A DNA stretch of 64,000 nucleotides from Lachnospiraceae bacterium (GTDB taxonomy: Bacteria > Bacillota > Clostridia > Lachnospirales > Lachnospiraceae), in contig JAQXZD010000099.1 in NCBI GenBank assembly GCA_029227035.1, positions 39,269-103,268 on the forward strand. Reading direction: 5' to 3'. The notes under the pieces were generated by a model. That model searched no databases. It was not told the DNA's origin and saw only the letters and a list, made by a program, of their open reading frames with translations. The translations under genes were made by a program, and so were the position numbers. Shown here in pieces: positions 15,284-25,168 of this stretch. Numbering within the stretch: position 1 is the stretch's first letter; every line of letters starts with the position of its first letter.

Positions 15284-18200
15284 ATGTCGCTACAGTTTGT
15301 TCTTGGCAGCTCAGGGAGCGGAAAAACAGAATATATTTACCGGAAAGTGGTGGAGGAAGCAGGAAAGCATCCGAAGAAGAATTATCTTGTGATTGTGCCG
15401 GAGCAGTTTACCCTGCAGACACAGCAGAAACTGGTGGAGCTGGCACCCGCCCATGCCATCATGAATATCGACGTGCTGAGTTTTAAGAGACTTGCGTACC
15501 GTGTGTTTGATGAACTGGGGAAAAATGATATACAGGTGATTGAGGAGACAGGAAAAAACCTGATTCTCCGAAAGCTTGCGGGAGAGCAGGAGGAGAAGCT
15601 TACGGTGTTTCGCCCGAATATGAACCGGATGGGATATATCGGGGAAATCAAATCCCTGCTCTCGGAGCTGGTGCAGTATAATGTATCACCCGAGCAGCTT
15701 ACGGAGATTACAAGGCGGCAGGATATCTCCCCGGTGCTGGCGGCAAAGCTTAAGGACGTGGTGACCATGTATCGGGCATTTAACGACTATATGCAGGAAA
15801 GTTATATCACGGCTGAAGAAATATTGCATGTGTTAAAGGAGCTTGCACCACAGTCAGCCATCTTAAAAGACAGCGTGATTGTCTTTGATGAGTTTACCGG
15901 TTTTACACCGATACAGAATGACCTGCTCCATGAACTTTTAAGGATTGCGGAGCATATTTTTGTTGTGCTTACCATGGATGAGCGGGAAGATTTTTATCAC
16001 AGTACCGGAAGTGAAGATCTTTTTGATATGTCAAAAAAGACCATTGCAGCCCTGATGAAGATGGCAAACGAGCAGCATATCGAAGTGCTGGAACCGGTGG
16101 TGCTTGGAGACAGCGGGAAGAAGCGTTTCGCAAATGCACCGGCGCTTGCCTTTATGGAGCAGAACCTGTTTCGTCCGCAATACGAAAAAATGCAGGGAGA
16201 GGTTCGGGAGATTCGGATTTCTGCAGTGCGTTCCCCAAGGGAGGAACTGATTCTTGTGGCAAGGGAAATTAACCGGCTGATTCGTAAGGGATATCATTAC
16301 CGGGAGATTGCGGTTGTGACGGGAGCAGTGGAGAACTATCAAAGCTATGTGGAGTCTGTCTTTCGCAAATATGAGATTCCGTATTTTATGGATACCACGA
16401 AGGAAGTCCTGTTTCATCCGTTTATCGAGTTTGTGAGGGCTACGCTTGAGGTGGTGGAGAGCAATTACAGCTATGAAGCCATGATGCGTTTCCTGCGGTG
16501 CGGATTCTGTGGCATTGAGCAGGAGGAACTGGACAGGCTGGATTTGTATCTGACCGCCACCGGCATCCGGGGAAGGGCAGCCTGGAAGAAAAGATGGGTA
16601 CATATGCCGGCGCAGAAAAGCCTGTACGATCTGGAGAAACTGGAGGAGCTTCGCGTCACCATCTATGATATTCTGGAGCCTCTTACAGAGGTGTTCTCTA
16701 AAAAGGAAGCCTGTGTGAGTGATGGAATTGAAGCGCTGTATGCCATGTTTGTCCGTCTGCAGGTGGAGCAGCAACTGTGGGACAGGGAGCAGGAGCTGTT
16801 AAGTCTGGACGAGCAGGCAAAGGCGAAGGAGTATGGACAGATTTATCGTATTGTCATGGAACTTCTGGAAAAATACTATGCGCTTCTGGGACAGGAAAAG
16901 CTGGATATTGAGGAGTTTTCGGATATTCTGGACGCGGGGCTGTCGGCAGCTTCCGTCGCTGTGATTCCGCCGGGATATGACAGCGTAACCATCGGAGATA
17001 TCGAGCGTACCCGATTGGATTATACCAAGATTTTATTTTTTATCGGTGTGAATGACGGGGTGATTCCAAAGTCCGGCAATTCCGGTGGAATTATTTCCGA
17101 GTATGAAAGGGAATATCTGATGGAAGCGGATATGGAGCTGGCACCGGGAGTACGGGAGCAGGCTTTTATCCAGAGATTTTATTTATATCGCAATTTGACA
17201 AAGCCTTCAGAGGGACTGTATATCAGCTATTCCAAGCTTGACCATGAGGGGAAAAGCGTGCGCCCGTCCTATCTGGTCGGAATGTTAAAGAAGCTGTTTC
17301 CGCAACTGGAAGTAAGGGAATATGAAGATGTGGAGGCAGGAGAGGATTTCTATACAAAAGGCGCTGCCATAGATTATCTTCTGCACGGAAACAGAGACGA
17401 ATCCTGGATGGCGCTTGCCAAGTGGTTCCTTCACGGGGATGAGGCGGATGCCCGCAGGGTGGAGGAGCTTCTGGCGGCGGAATACAAAACTTATGTCAAT
17501 ACACCAATCAGCAAGGCGGTTGCGCTGGCATTGTACGGCAGAAAGCCGACGGCGAGTGTTACGCGGCTGGAGCAGTTTGCGGCCTGTGCCTATGCACATT
17601 ACCTACAGTATGGCCTGAAACTGAAGGAGCGGGAGACTGCAGGCTTTGAGAGCGTGGATATGGGAAACCTGTATCACATGGCATTGGAGCGTTACAGCAG
17701 GAAGCTTGAGGAATCCCGGTATGACTGGTTTGGCGTCCCGGATACGGTGCGGGAAGAACTGGCGCATGAGGCAATGCAGGAGGCTTTTGATTCCTATCCC
17801 AATGCCGCAATGTATGGGACGGCGGAGAATAGCTACCGGGCAAAGCGGATGGAAGAGATTTTTTCGAGGACGGTATGGGCGCTGACCGGACAGGTGCGGG
17901 CAGGGGAATTCGTACCGAAAGATTTTGAGATTTCTTTTGCCGAGCTGTATGATGTGGATGCGTTGGAAGTGGAATTGGCAGATGATGTCCGAATGAAATT
18001 AAACGGACGTATCGACCGACTGGACAGCTATGATGACGGAAATCATATCTCGATTAAAATAATTGATTACAAGTCCGGCAATACAAAATTTGACTTGGTT
18101 CGCATCTATCAGGGCCTGCAGTTGCAGCTCATGTTCTATATGAATGCGGCAGTCGAGCTGAGCCGGAAAAAATATCAGGGGAGGGAAATCCTGCCGGGAG

Positions 18201-18718
18201 GTGTGCTCTATTATCACATTGATGATCCGGTGCTGGAAGCGGACGGAGAAATGACAGAGGCAGAGGCAGAACATGCGCTGATGCTGGCGCTTCGCCCGGA
18301 TGGTCTGGTCAATGCGGATGAGAATATTTACCGGGCAATGGACCGGGATCTGGAAGGAAAATCTGAGGTGATTCCTCTGGAACTGAAAAAATCCGGTGAA
18401 ATCTCCGAGGCACGTTCCCATGTGGCAACCACGGAAGAGTTCAATCTGCTTTCCCGCTATACGGCTGAGAAGATACGGCAGAACGGGCAGGCGGTTTATG
18501 ACGGGGATGTGAGTGTGAATCCGTACCGGATGGGAACCCAGAGCAGTTGCGATTACTGTCCGTATGCTTCGGTCTGCGGACTGGACGGAAAGATTCCGGG
18601 ATATGCCTACCGTTATCCGGAGAACCTGAAAAAAGAGGAAGTGCTGGAGAAAATGGAGACGGAACTGGCACGCAGAAAGCAGCACAAGGAGGAACCGCAG
18701 CATGAAGTGGACAAGTGA
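15284..18718 (+). CDS. addB: AddB subunit of the AddAB helicase-nuclease
   Basis: AddB with AddA makes the Firmicute equivalent of RecBCD, which resects double-strand breaks and degrades foreign DNA. The 1144-residue protein begins with a P-loop LGSSGSGKTEYI near residue 7. The C-terminal nuclease domain has IKIIDYKSGNTKFD near residue 926, with the catalytic Asp and Lys. The iron-sulfur cluster ligands are present: AACAYAHYL near residue 765 and CDYCPYASVCG near residue 1088. The ATG at 15284 is six bases after GGAG and is chosen over the ATG at 15269. addA starts 17 bases before the addB stop. Confidence 0.95.
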   Translation: MSLQFVLGSSGSGKTEYIYRKVVEEAGKHPKKNYLVIVPEQFTLQTQQKLVELAPAHAIMNIDVLSFKRLAYRVFDELGKNDIQVIEETGKNLILRKLAGEQEEKLTVFRPNMNRMGYIGEIKSLLSELVQYNVSPEQLTEITRRQDISPVLAAKLKDVVTMYRAFNDYMQESYITAEEILHVLKELAPQSAILKDSVIVFDEFTGFTPIQNDLLHELLRIAEHIFVVLTMDEREDFYHSTGSEDLFDMSKKTIAALMKMANEQHIEVLEPVVLGDSGKKRFANAPALAFMEQNLFRPQYEKMQGEVREIRISAVRSPREELILVAREINRLIRKGYHYREIAVVTGAVENYQSYVESVFRKYEIPYFMDTTKEVLFHPFIEFVRATLEVVESNYSYEAMMRFLRCGFCGIEQEELDRLDLYLTATGIRGRAAWKKRWVHMPAQKSLYDLEKLEELRVTIYDILEPLTEVFSKKEACVSDGIEALYAMFVRLQVEQQLWDREQELLSLDEQAKAKEYGQIYRIVMELLEKYYALLGQEKLDIEEFSDILDAGLSAASVAVIPPGYDSVTIGDIERTRLDYTKILFFIGVNDGVIPKSGNSGGIISEYEREYLMEADMELAPGVREQAFIQRFYLYRNLTKPSEGLYISYSKLDHEGKSVRPSYLVGMLKKLFPQLEVREYEDVEAGEDFYTKGAAIDYLLHGNRDESWMALAKWFLHGDEADARRVEELLAAEYKTYVNTPISKAVALALYGRKPTASVTRLEQFAACAYAHYLQYGLKLKERETAGFESVDMGNLYHMALERYSRKLEESRYDWFGVPDTVREELAHEAMQEAFDSYPNAAMYGTAENSYRAKRMEEIFSRTVWALTGQVRAGEFVPKDFEISFAELYDVDALEVELADDVRMKLNGRIDRLDSYDDGNHISIKIIDYKSGNTKFDLVRIYQGLQLQLMFYMNAAVELSRKKYQGREILPGGVLYYHIDDPVLEADGEMTEAEAEHALMLALRPDGLVNADENIYRAMDRDLEGKSEVIPLELKKSGEISEARSHVATTEEFNLLSRYTAEKIRQNGQAVYDGDVSVNPYRMGTQSSCDYCPYASVCGLDGKIPGYAYRYPENLKKEEVLEKMETELARRKQHKEEPQHEVDK

Positions 18719-21700
18719 GCAGCAGAAGGTAATTGAATACAGAGACCGGGATATTCTGGTATCCGCTGCGGCAGGTTCCGGAAAGACGGCGGTGTTGGTG
18801 GAGCGTATTATCAGACGGATTACCGATCCGGAAAATCCCATGGACATTGACAGGCTTTTGGTGGTGACTTTTACGAAAGCGGCTGCGGCAGAGATGCGGG
18901 AGCGTATCGGAAATGCCATAGAGGAGCAGTGCGAGAAGAATCCGGCGGACAGCCATCTGCGCAGGCAGTCGGCGCTTCTTCACAATGCGATGATTACCAC
19001 CATAGACAGCTTCTGCCTGTTTGTGGTGCGGAATCATTTTGATGAGATCCATCTGGATCCGAATTTCCGCATTGCGGACGAGGGCGAGATACGGCTGTTG
19101 GAACAGGATGTATTAAAGCAGGTTTTTGAGGAATGCTATGGGGAGCAGTCGGAGAGCTTTACGCATCTGATTGATACCTATGCGGGAAAACGAAACGATG
19201 CTGCGGTGCGCGATATGGTGGGGAAAATCTATCGGATGTCTTTGAGCAGTCCATGGCCGAAGGAATGGGTGCAGGGACTGGGTGAGCCTTACCGGGCAGA
19301 GGATACCGAGGGTCTTTTTCAGACACCGATGTTTCAGGATATTGCGGAAAATGCAAAGCTTCTGCTTTGTGATATGCGAAAAAGACTTTCGGAACTGCTT
19401 GTGACCGCGCAGGCGGAAGATGGGCCTACGGTTTATGCAAAGACTCTGGAAGAGGACATTGCTGCGTTGGAGCAGGCAAAGGAGTTGGAAGGCTATGAGG
19501 CGGTGAAGGACTTTTTTGCCGGTTTAAAGTTTGGAAATCTGTCTCCGGTTCGCAAATATACGGGCGATATCTTAAAGAAAGAGGCGGTGCAGAACGAGCG
19601 GAATGCCATCAAAAAAGAGATTGAGGAGATGCGGAAAAAGTATTTTTCCGGGGATGGGGATGCGATACTGGAGCAGTTGAAGCGCCTGCGTCCGCTGGTG
19701 GAGGAACTGGTTCGTGTCACGCTTTTGTATATGGATGCCATGGAGCGGGCAAAACGGAAAAAGAGGATTGTGGATTTTTCCGATATCGAGCATTTTGCGC
19801 TGAAGATTCTGGTGGATGAAGAGACGAAGTGCAGCAAGCAGACGGCGCAGGAGTTTCAGGCACATTTCGAAGAGATTATGATTGATGAATACCAGGACAG
19901 CAATCAGGTGCAGGAAGAGATTATGCTTGCCATCTCCAAGGAACACAATATGTTTATGGTGGGGGATGTGAAGCAGAGTATTTACCGTTTTCGTCTGGCA
20001 AGACCGGAGTTGTTTATGCAAAAATATGACAGCTTTTCGACGGAGGATGGGCTGCAGCAGAGAATTGACCTGCACAGGAATTTCCGAAGCCGGAGAGAGG
20101 TTGTGGATTTCTGTAATGATATCTTTTATAAGATTATGAGTCCGGATCTTGGAAAAGTCCGGTATGACGAAGAGGCGGCACTTTATTGTGGAGCGTCTTA
20201 TCCGGAAAATACCGGTATGGATGCGGAGCTTCTTCTGGTGGATGAGGAGGATCCGCTTCTTGCTGACAAAAAGGACTGGAATAAGCATGAGCTGGAAGCA
20301 CATCTGGTGGCTGTGCGGATTCAGGAACTGATGAAGCAGACCATGGTGACACAGAAGGACGGAACCACCCGTCCGCTCCGTTATTCGGATATCGTCATTT
20401 TGTTTCGAAGCCTCAAAAACTGGGGAACGGATTTTGTGAAGGTGCTGGAGGAACATGGAATTCCGGCTTATGTGGAGTCTTCCACGGGTTATTTCTCCGC
20501 GACGGAGGTACAGACGGTACTCAATATGCTTAAAATTCTGGATAATCCGTATCAGGACATTCCGATGGCTGCAGTACTCAAATCACCAATTGTGGGGCTG
20601 GACGAGGAGGAGCTGGCGGAGATTCGTGTGAAGGATGAGACGGTTACGTTTGCGGAGGCTGCCATGCAGGAGATGCGGGAAGCCGGAGAAGGACCGCTTT
20701 TTGAGTTTTACAGGACATATTGTGCGCTCAGGGAAAAGCAGGATCTGCCAATTCATGAGCTGATACAGGAGCTTTTGGAGCAGACGGGATACGGAAATTA
20801 TGTGGCGGCGCTTCCGGCAGGGGAGCAGCGCGCGGCAAATCTCGCAATGCTGGTTGAGAAAGCGGTGGATTATGAGAAAACCAGTTACCGGGGACTGTTT
20901 CATTTTGTACGGTACATTGATGCGCTGCAAAAGTATGAAATTGACTTTGGAGAAGCGGATGTGTCCGGAGAAAATGCGGATGTGGTGCGGATTATGACCA
21001 TTCATAAGAGCAAAGGTCTGGAATTCCCGGTGGTATTTGTGTCTGGGCTGTCCAAGAAATTCAATCAGATGGATGCCGGGGACAAGCTTGTGGTGCATGC
21101 GGATCTGGGACTTGGACTGACGGAAGTCACGGGAAGCCCGAAGGTGAAGAAGAACTGCATTTACCGGGAGGAGATTGCAGACAGAATCCGTAGGGAAAAT
21201 CAGGGCGAGGAGCTCCGGATTCTCTATGTGGCGCTGACCAGAGCGAAGGAGAAACTGATTTTATCGGGAGTCATAAAGAATTTGGAAAAGACAGTTTCCG
21301 GTTATACCGGAAACAGGACTGAGCATATGCCAATCAGTTACCGCCAGAGAGTAAAAGCTGGCAGTTATATGGACTGGGTTCTTCCGGCAATGCTGTCCTA
21401 TCCGGAAAAGTACACCATTGACACGGTGGATGTCGCGGAGATTGTGACGGCGCAGGTGAAGGAAAAGGCAGACCGGAAGATAAGCCATGGGCAGCTTCTG
21501 GAACAGATAGAGGCCGCAGATGACAGTCAGGTCAGCCGGTATGATGAGCTTTTTTCCTATCAGTATCCTTATCAGAGGGAAATCGGGCGGAAAAGCAAGT
21601 ATTCCGTTTCTGAGCTTAAGCATGTCTCTCTGGTGCAGCAGTATGACAGGACCGAGGGCGGGGAAGAGGTGCCGGATTATGCCAAAAGTGATAAGGACTC

Positions 21701-22247
21701 TTATATCCCGGCCTTTGCAAGGGGAGCAGAGCAGACAGACCATGCTTTGGGGGCAAACCGTGGTACAGCGGTTCACCGCGTTATGGAGTGCTTGGATTTT
21801 CAGGCTCTTGCACAGGTAGACAGGTCCAGCAGAACAGAGGTAAAACAGTTTGTTAAATCAGAACTTAACAGAATGTTATCTGCCGGTGAACTGACCAAAG
21901 AGTGGTATGAGCTGATTTATCCGCCGGTGATTGAGACTTTTGCACAGACACAGACGGCAGAGCGCATGGCACAGGCGGCGCTTCGCGGCGAACTGTACCG
22001 GGAGAAGCCGTTTGTCATGCAGCAGGATGGCGTGCTGGTGCAGGGAATCATTGATGTGTTCTGGAGAGAAGAGGACACAATTCAGTTGCTGGATTACAAG
22101 ACGGACCGGGTGGAGCAGGCGGAGGAGCTGCGGAAACGCTATCAGATGCAGCTTGATTTGTATGGGGATGCCCTGGAGAGGATTTTTTCCGGAAAAGCAG
22201 AGAAATATATTTATTCATTCAGTCTTCAGGAGGTGGTTACATTATGA
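18702..22247 (+). CDS. addA: AddA subunit of the AddAB helicase-nuclease
   Basis: AddA is the 3'-5' UvrD-type helicase and nuclease subunit. The 1181-residue protein has a Walker A motif SAAAGSGKTAVLVERI near residue 27 after the Q-motif TSEQQKVI, a Walker B motif IMIDEYQDSNQVQ near residue 393, and late helicase motifs VRIMTIHKSKGLEFPVV (near residue 766) and LRILYVALTRAKEKL (near residue 839). The C-terminal RecB-type nuclease motif is IQLLDYKTDRV near residue 1127. Length is usual. It is coupled to addB upstream and to maf downstream through ATGA overlaps or short overlaps. Confidence 0.96.
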   Translation: MKWTSEQQKVIEYRDRDILVSAAAGSGKTAVLVERIIRRITDPENPMDIDRLLVVTFTKAAAAEMRERIGNAIEEQCEKNPADSHLRRQSALLHNAMITTIDSFCLFVVRNHFDEIHLDPNFRIADEGEIRLLEQDVLKQVFEECYGEQSESFTHLIDTYAGKRNDAAVRDMVGKIYRMSLSSPWPKEWVQGLGEPYRAEDTEGLFQTPMFQDIAENAKLLLCDMRKRLSELLVTAQAEDGPTVYAKTLEEDIAALEQAKELEGYEAVKDFFAGLKFGNLSPVRKYTGDILKKEAVQNERNAIKKEIEEMRKKYFSGDGDAILEQLKRLRPLVEELVRVTLLYMDAMERAKRKKRIVDFSDIEHFALKILVDEETKCSKQTAQEFQAHFEEIMIDEYQDSNQVQEEIMLAISKEHNMFMVGDVKQSIYRFRLARPELFMQKYDSFSTEDGLQQRIDLHRNFRSRREVVDFCNDIFYKIMSPDLGKVRYDEEAALYCGASYPENTGMDAELLLVDEEDPLLADKKDWNKHELEAHLVAVRIQELMKQTMVTQKDGTTRPLRYSDIVILFRSLKNWGTDFVKVLEEHGIPAYVESSTGYFSATEVQTVLNMLKILDNPYQDIPMAAVLKSPIVGLDEEELAEIRVKDETVTFAEAAMQEMREAGEGPLFEFYRTYCALREKQDLPIHELIQELLEQTGYGNYVAALPAGEQRAANLAMLVEKAVDYEKTSYRGLFHFVRYIDALQKYEIDFGEADVSGENADVVRIMTIHKSKGLEFPVVFVSGLSKKFNQMDAGDKLVVHADLGLGLTEVTGSPKVKKNCIYREEIADRIRRENQGEELRILYVALTRAKEKLILSGVIKNLEKTVSGYTGNRTEHMPISYRQRVKAGSYMDWVLPAMLSYPEKYTIDTVDVAEIVTAQVKEKADRKISHGQLLEQIEAADDSQVSRYDELFSYQYPYQREIGRKSKYSVSELKHVSLVQQYDRTEGGEEVPDYAKSDKDSYIPAFARGAEQTDHALGANRGTAVHRVMECLDFQALAQVDRSSRTEVKQFVKSELNRMLSAGELTKEWYELIYPPVIETFAQTQTAERMAQAALRGELYREKPFVMQQDGVLVQGIIDVFWREEDTIQLLDYKTDRVEQAEELRKRYQMQLDLYGDALERIFSGKAEKYIYSFSLQEVVTL

Positions 22248-22870
22248 GTCGGATTGTACTGGCGTCGGCATCACCCCGCCGCAAGGAGCTTTTGGAGCAG
22301 GTTGGAATTGAATTTGAAATCTGCCCGGCGCGGGGAGAGGAGAAAATCACACAGACAGCGGCAGATGCCGTGGTGCTGGAGTTGTCCAAACAGAAAGCGG
22401 AGGAGGTGGCTTCCGGGATTCTTGCCTATCAGAATCAGCACAGGGAGCTTTCCACACCGCAGGACATTCTTGTTATCGGAGCGGATACCGTGGTGTCTTG
22501 TGCGGGAAGAATTCTTGGAAAACCGAAGGATGACGAGGATGCAAAAGACATGCTTACGCAGCTTGCGGGACGGACACATAGTGTATATACCGGAGTAACC
22601 CTTGTCTTTATGGATAAGGCAGGCCGGATTGGGGAACATTCTTTTTATGAGAAAACGGATGTGGACATGTATCCCATGTCAGAGGAGGAGATTGCCCGTT
22701 ATGTGGCTGGCGGCGAGCCTGTGGACAAGGCCGGAAGCTACGCCATTCAGGGACAGTGTGCGGTTTATATCCGTGGAATTAAGGGGGATTACAACAATGT
22801 GGTGGGCCTGCCGGTGGCAAGGCTTTATCAGGAGATAAAGAAACTGGGAATAGACATATACAATTTTTAA
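22244..22870 (+). CDS. maf: Maf-family nucleotide pyrophosphatase
   Basis: Maf proteins hydrolyse non-canonical or modified nucleoside triphosphates such as dTTP and UTP and are linked to septum formation in Bacillus. This one has 208 residues. It begins with IVLASASPRRKELLEQVG, the defining motif, and has VIGADTVVSCAGRILGKP near residue 84 with the catalytic Asp. ARYVAGGEPVDKAGSYAIQG follows near residue 150. The start overlaps the addA stop by four bases. Confidence 0.94.
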   Translation: MSRIVLASASPRRKELLEQVGIEFEICPARGEEKITQTAADAVVLELSKQKAEEVASGILAYQNQHRELSTPQDILVIGADTVVSCAGRILGKPKDDEDAKDMLTQLAGRTHSVYTGVTLVFMDKAGRIGEHSFYEKTDVDMYPMSEEEIARYVAGGEPVDKAGSYAIQGQCAVYIRGIKGDYNNVVGLPVARLYQEIKKLGIDIYNF

Positions 22871-22890
22871 AGGAAAAGGCTTTCTATCGG

Positions 22891-22919
22891 TTGTATCCTG
22901 TCTCTTTCTTGGATATAAT
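22891..22919 (+). promoter_or_regulatory. Sigma-A promoter upstream of the small acidic protein
   Basis: TTGTAT (22891-22896), a 17-base spacer and a perfect TATAAT (22914-22919). Confidence 0.75.
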
Positions 22920-22950
22920 AGCAGTCAGAAGTGATGAAAGGAGAAATGAT

Positions 22951-23214
22951 ATGTACGAATATGATGAAGAAGTACTGGATTATTTTCTGGCACACCAGAG
23001 CCGGCTTTTTTCGGAAAATGTGGCAGAGACCAGAGAGGATGCGGAGGCATTTTTGGAGGACTGCATGGCAGTGGTCTGCGACAGCATCGCAGATGTCCGG
23101 GATTATTTTGAGGATGCAGGCATGGATATTTCAGGGCTTGATGATGAGGAGCTTTTGGAGGAGAGCGAAGTGTTTTCCATTCCGGACGGCAGATATCTGA
23201 TTGTTGAGGGGTAA
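22951..23214 (+). CDS. Small acidic protein of unknown function
   Basis: I do not recognise this family. The protein has 87 residues and is strongly acidic, with DEEVLDYF at the start, TREDAEAFLEDC near residue 27, and DDEELLEESEVF near residue 64. It is predicted cytoplasmic with no signal or membrane segment. The ATG at 22951 has AAAGGAGA upstream; a longer in-frame start at 22891 overlaps the promoter and is rejected. It has its own promoter and lies nine bases before the PrsA-like gene, so the two are probably co-transcribed. Confidence 0.7.
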   Translation: MYEYDEEVLDYFLAHQSRLFSENVAETREDAEAFLEDCMAVVCDSIADVRDYFEDAGMDISGLDDEELLEESEVFSIPDGRYLIVEG

Positions 23215-23223
23215 AGGATATAT

Positions 23224-24219
23224 ATGAGAAGAAAAAGGGTGATGGCGGTTATTCTTGCAGCCTGTATGGTATCAACAGTGCTGACAGGCTGCAGAGTGGG
23301 GGATACCGAGATCAGAATCGAGGGAAGGCAACTGAATAACCAGAGAACCATCTTTGAAGTTAATGATTATAAATGCAGCATTAAGCAGGCAAAGCTGTAT
23401 CTGTGCAATTACCGGAATCTCTACGGAGAGGCATACGGGCAGGATTTGTGGCAGGACAATGATCAGGAGCTGGAGGCATATGTCAAGGATGTGACCATAC
23501 AGGAGCTTTCGCATATTGTGTGCATGGAGCTTCTGGCCAGGGAGCAGGGAATGAGCCTGACGGAAGAGGAACAAAAGCAGATGCAGGCGGCAGCAAAGGC
23601 ATATTACGATTCCCTTAAGGAGGAAGAAATCTCTTACATGGACATCAGCGAGAAGGACGTGGAAGAGGCTTACATGCAGTACGCTCTGGCGCAGAAACTG
23701 TATGATTCCCTGACGGAGGATAACAACGAGGAAATCAGTGATGATGAGGCGCTGGTTATCCGTGTCCAGCAGATATGCGTCAAGGACAAGGACACCGCAG
23801 ATTCCATACAGCAGAGACTTGCGGCAGGGGAAGAATTCAGTGCGATTGCGGGTGCATACAGCAAGAGCGGTGAGATTGAAAAAACCGTGGCAAGAGGAGA
23901 TTATCCGCAGGAAGTAGAGAACATAGCCTTTAATCTGGAAGACAATGAAGTGTCGGATATGGTAGAGGCGGATGGCAGTTACTATTTTATCAAATGTATC
24001 AGCAAATTTGAGGAAGAACTGACGGAACTGAACAAGGAGAAGATTCGCATCAACCGGGAAAAAGAGCAGTTTGAGGACAGCTATCAGAGCTTTGTGGATG
24101 CTTCCTCTTTTCGGATGAATGAGGAACTCTGGAAAAAGGTTTCATTGCAGGATACTTCCTACATTACAACGGATTCTTTCTTTGAAGTATTCGAAAAATA
24201 TTTTGCTCCGCATCATTGA
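23224..24219 (+). CDS. PrsA-like lipoprotein, parvulin-type foldase
   Basis: This predicted surface lipoprotein has 331 residues. The signal peptide has a basic start, a hydrophobic core and the lipobox LTGC near residue 19. The middle is a SurA/PrsA-type helical region (YKCSIKQAKLYL, YGEAYGQDLW). The parvulin rotamase part follows near residues 175-260: IRVQQICVKDKDTADSI, then LAAGEEFSAIAGAYSK and SDMVEADGSYYFIKCISK. Parvulin foldases of this type help secreted proteins fold outside the membrane. Some active-site residues seem altered, so catalytic isomerase activity is uncertain. Confidence 0.8.
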   Translation: MRRKRVMAVILAACMVSTVLTGCRVGDTEIRIEGRQLNNQRTIFEVNDYKCSIKQAKLYLCNYRNLYGEAYGQDLWQDNDQELEAYVKDVTIQELSHIVCMELLAREQGMSLTEEEQKQMQAAAKAYYDSLKEEEISYMDISEKDVEEAYMQYALAQKLYDSLTEDNNEEISDDEALVIRVQQICVKDKDTADSIQQRLAAGEEFSAIAGAYSKSGEIEKTVARGDYPQEVENIAFNLEDNEVSDMVEADGSYYFIKCISKFEEELTELNKEKIRINREKEQFEDSYQSFVDASSFRMNEELWKKVSLQDTSYITTDSFFEVFEKYFAPHH

Positions 24220-24231
24220 TAAGTCTCTTTT

Positions 24232-24386
24232 TAAAAGTGTACCCAAATGAATTTGCATATTCTATTGCAGACACGCTTTCGCTCTGATCGCAACGTAGCG
24301 GTACTAAATTCGTAAAAAACACTCATTAAGTACCGACGTTGCTTTACGGTCTGCAATTAGAATAGCAAAATTCATTTTTATGAACG
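24232..24386 (+). repeat. Palindromic repeat element II, copy A
   Basis: The element runs from AAAAGTGT (24232) to about 24386. Its left arm (AATGAATTTGCATATTCTATTGCAGAC, in pieces) is an imperfect inverted repeat of its right arm, ending GCAAAATTCATTTTTA. A nearly identical copy in the opposite orientation lies at 34716-34872. There is no coding potential. It lies back to back with copy 2 of element I. Confidence 0.85.
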
Positions 24387-24404
24387 CAACAGTAAAATGG
24401 AGTT

Positions 24405-24601
24405 AGGTATTTCACAGGAGTGTATCGTGTTTTGTGAAAGGCCAAGAATCGACAGGACCAGAGTTCATTACCTGAAAATAATAGCGTAAAAGTTGCAACT
24501 TGTTGGCAATTATGTGAAATCGTTTCTGGTCCAAACTCGATTCTTGACTTGAACAAAATATGATGCAATTCTGTGAAATGATGCAATTTTTAGTAGGCAA
24601 T
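24405..24601 (-). repeat. Palindromic repeat element I, copy 2
   Basis: Read on the minus strand this matches 15011-15203 closely, including ATTTTGTTCAAGTCAAGAAT, the GGACCAGAAACG core and TGCAACTTTTACGCTATTAT. The last 50 bases are more diverged. The arms are again inverted repeats of each other. Confidence 0.82.
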
Positions 24602-24638
24602 CATATCATTAAGGCAGGAAGCGGAAGGAGATTGTATC

Positions 24639-25166
24639 ATGGATTGGGAATTTGACTGGTTATATGCATTACAGGAGATACATAATCCGGTGATGGATAA
24701 GCTGATGGTGTTTTTCTCTCATCTGGGAGATATAGGGCTTTTATGGATTGGACTGGGGATTATATGCTGTATTCCCAAAAGAACACGAAAATGTGGGATA
24801 CAGGTACTCTTGTCAATCGCAGTAACCTTTATCATTGGAAATCTGATTCTGAAAAATCTGGTGGCAAGGGAAAGACCATGCTGGCTGGATCCGGGCGTGG
24901 TGCTACTTTTGGAAAGCCCGTCGGATTATTCCTTTCCGTCCGGACACAGTATGAACGGATTTACGGCGGCAGTCAGTATCCTGTGTAATAACAGAAAAGC
25001 CGGGATAGTTGCAGTGATAGTTGCATCCGTGATTGCGTTTTCCAGATTGTATAATTTTTTGCATTTTCCGACGGATGTGCTGTTTGGAATACTGCTTGGA
25101 AGCGTTGTGGCTGTTTTGGTATATAAAATAACAGACGGGAGACTGCGCTCCCGCCTGCATTGTTAA
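24639..25166 (+). CDS. PAP2-family membrane phosphatase
   Basis: This integral membrane lipid phosphatase of the PAP2 superfamily has 175 residues and about five membrane segments. The three catalytic motifs are visible: KNLVARERP near residue 70, PSGHSMNGF near residue 98, and SRLYNFLHFPTDVLFG near residue 131 with the catalytic His. Substrates in the superfamily include undecaprenyl pyrophosphate and phosphatidate phosphates; which one is used here cannot be told. Its stop lies two bases from the stop of htpG on the other strand. Confidence 0.92.
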   Translation: MDWEFDWLYALQEIHNPVMDKLMVFFSHLGDIGLLWIGLGIICCIPKRTRKCGIQVLLSIAVTFIIGNLILKNLVARERPCWLDPGVVLLLESPSDYSFPSGHSMNGFTAAVSILCNNRKAGIVAVIVASVIAFSRLYNFLHFPTDVLFGILLGSVVAVLVYKITDGRLRSRLHC

Positions 25167-25168
25167 AG

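Noticed and set aside
24232..24601. Insertion sequence between the PrsA-like and PAP2 genes
   Set aside because: Palindromic repeats are present but no transposase or remnant could be found, so only a repeat is called.
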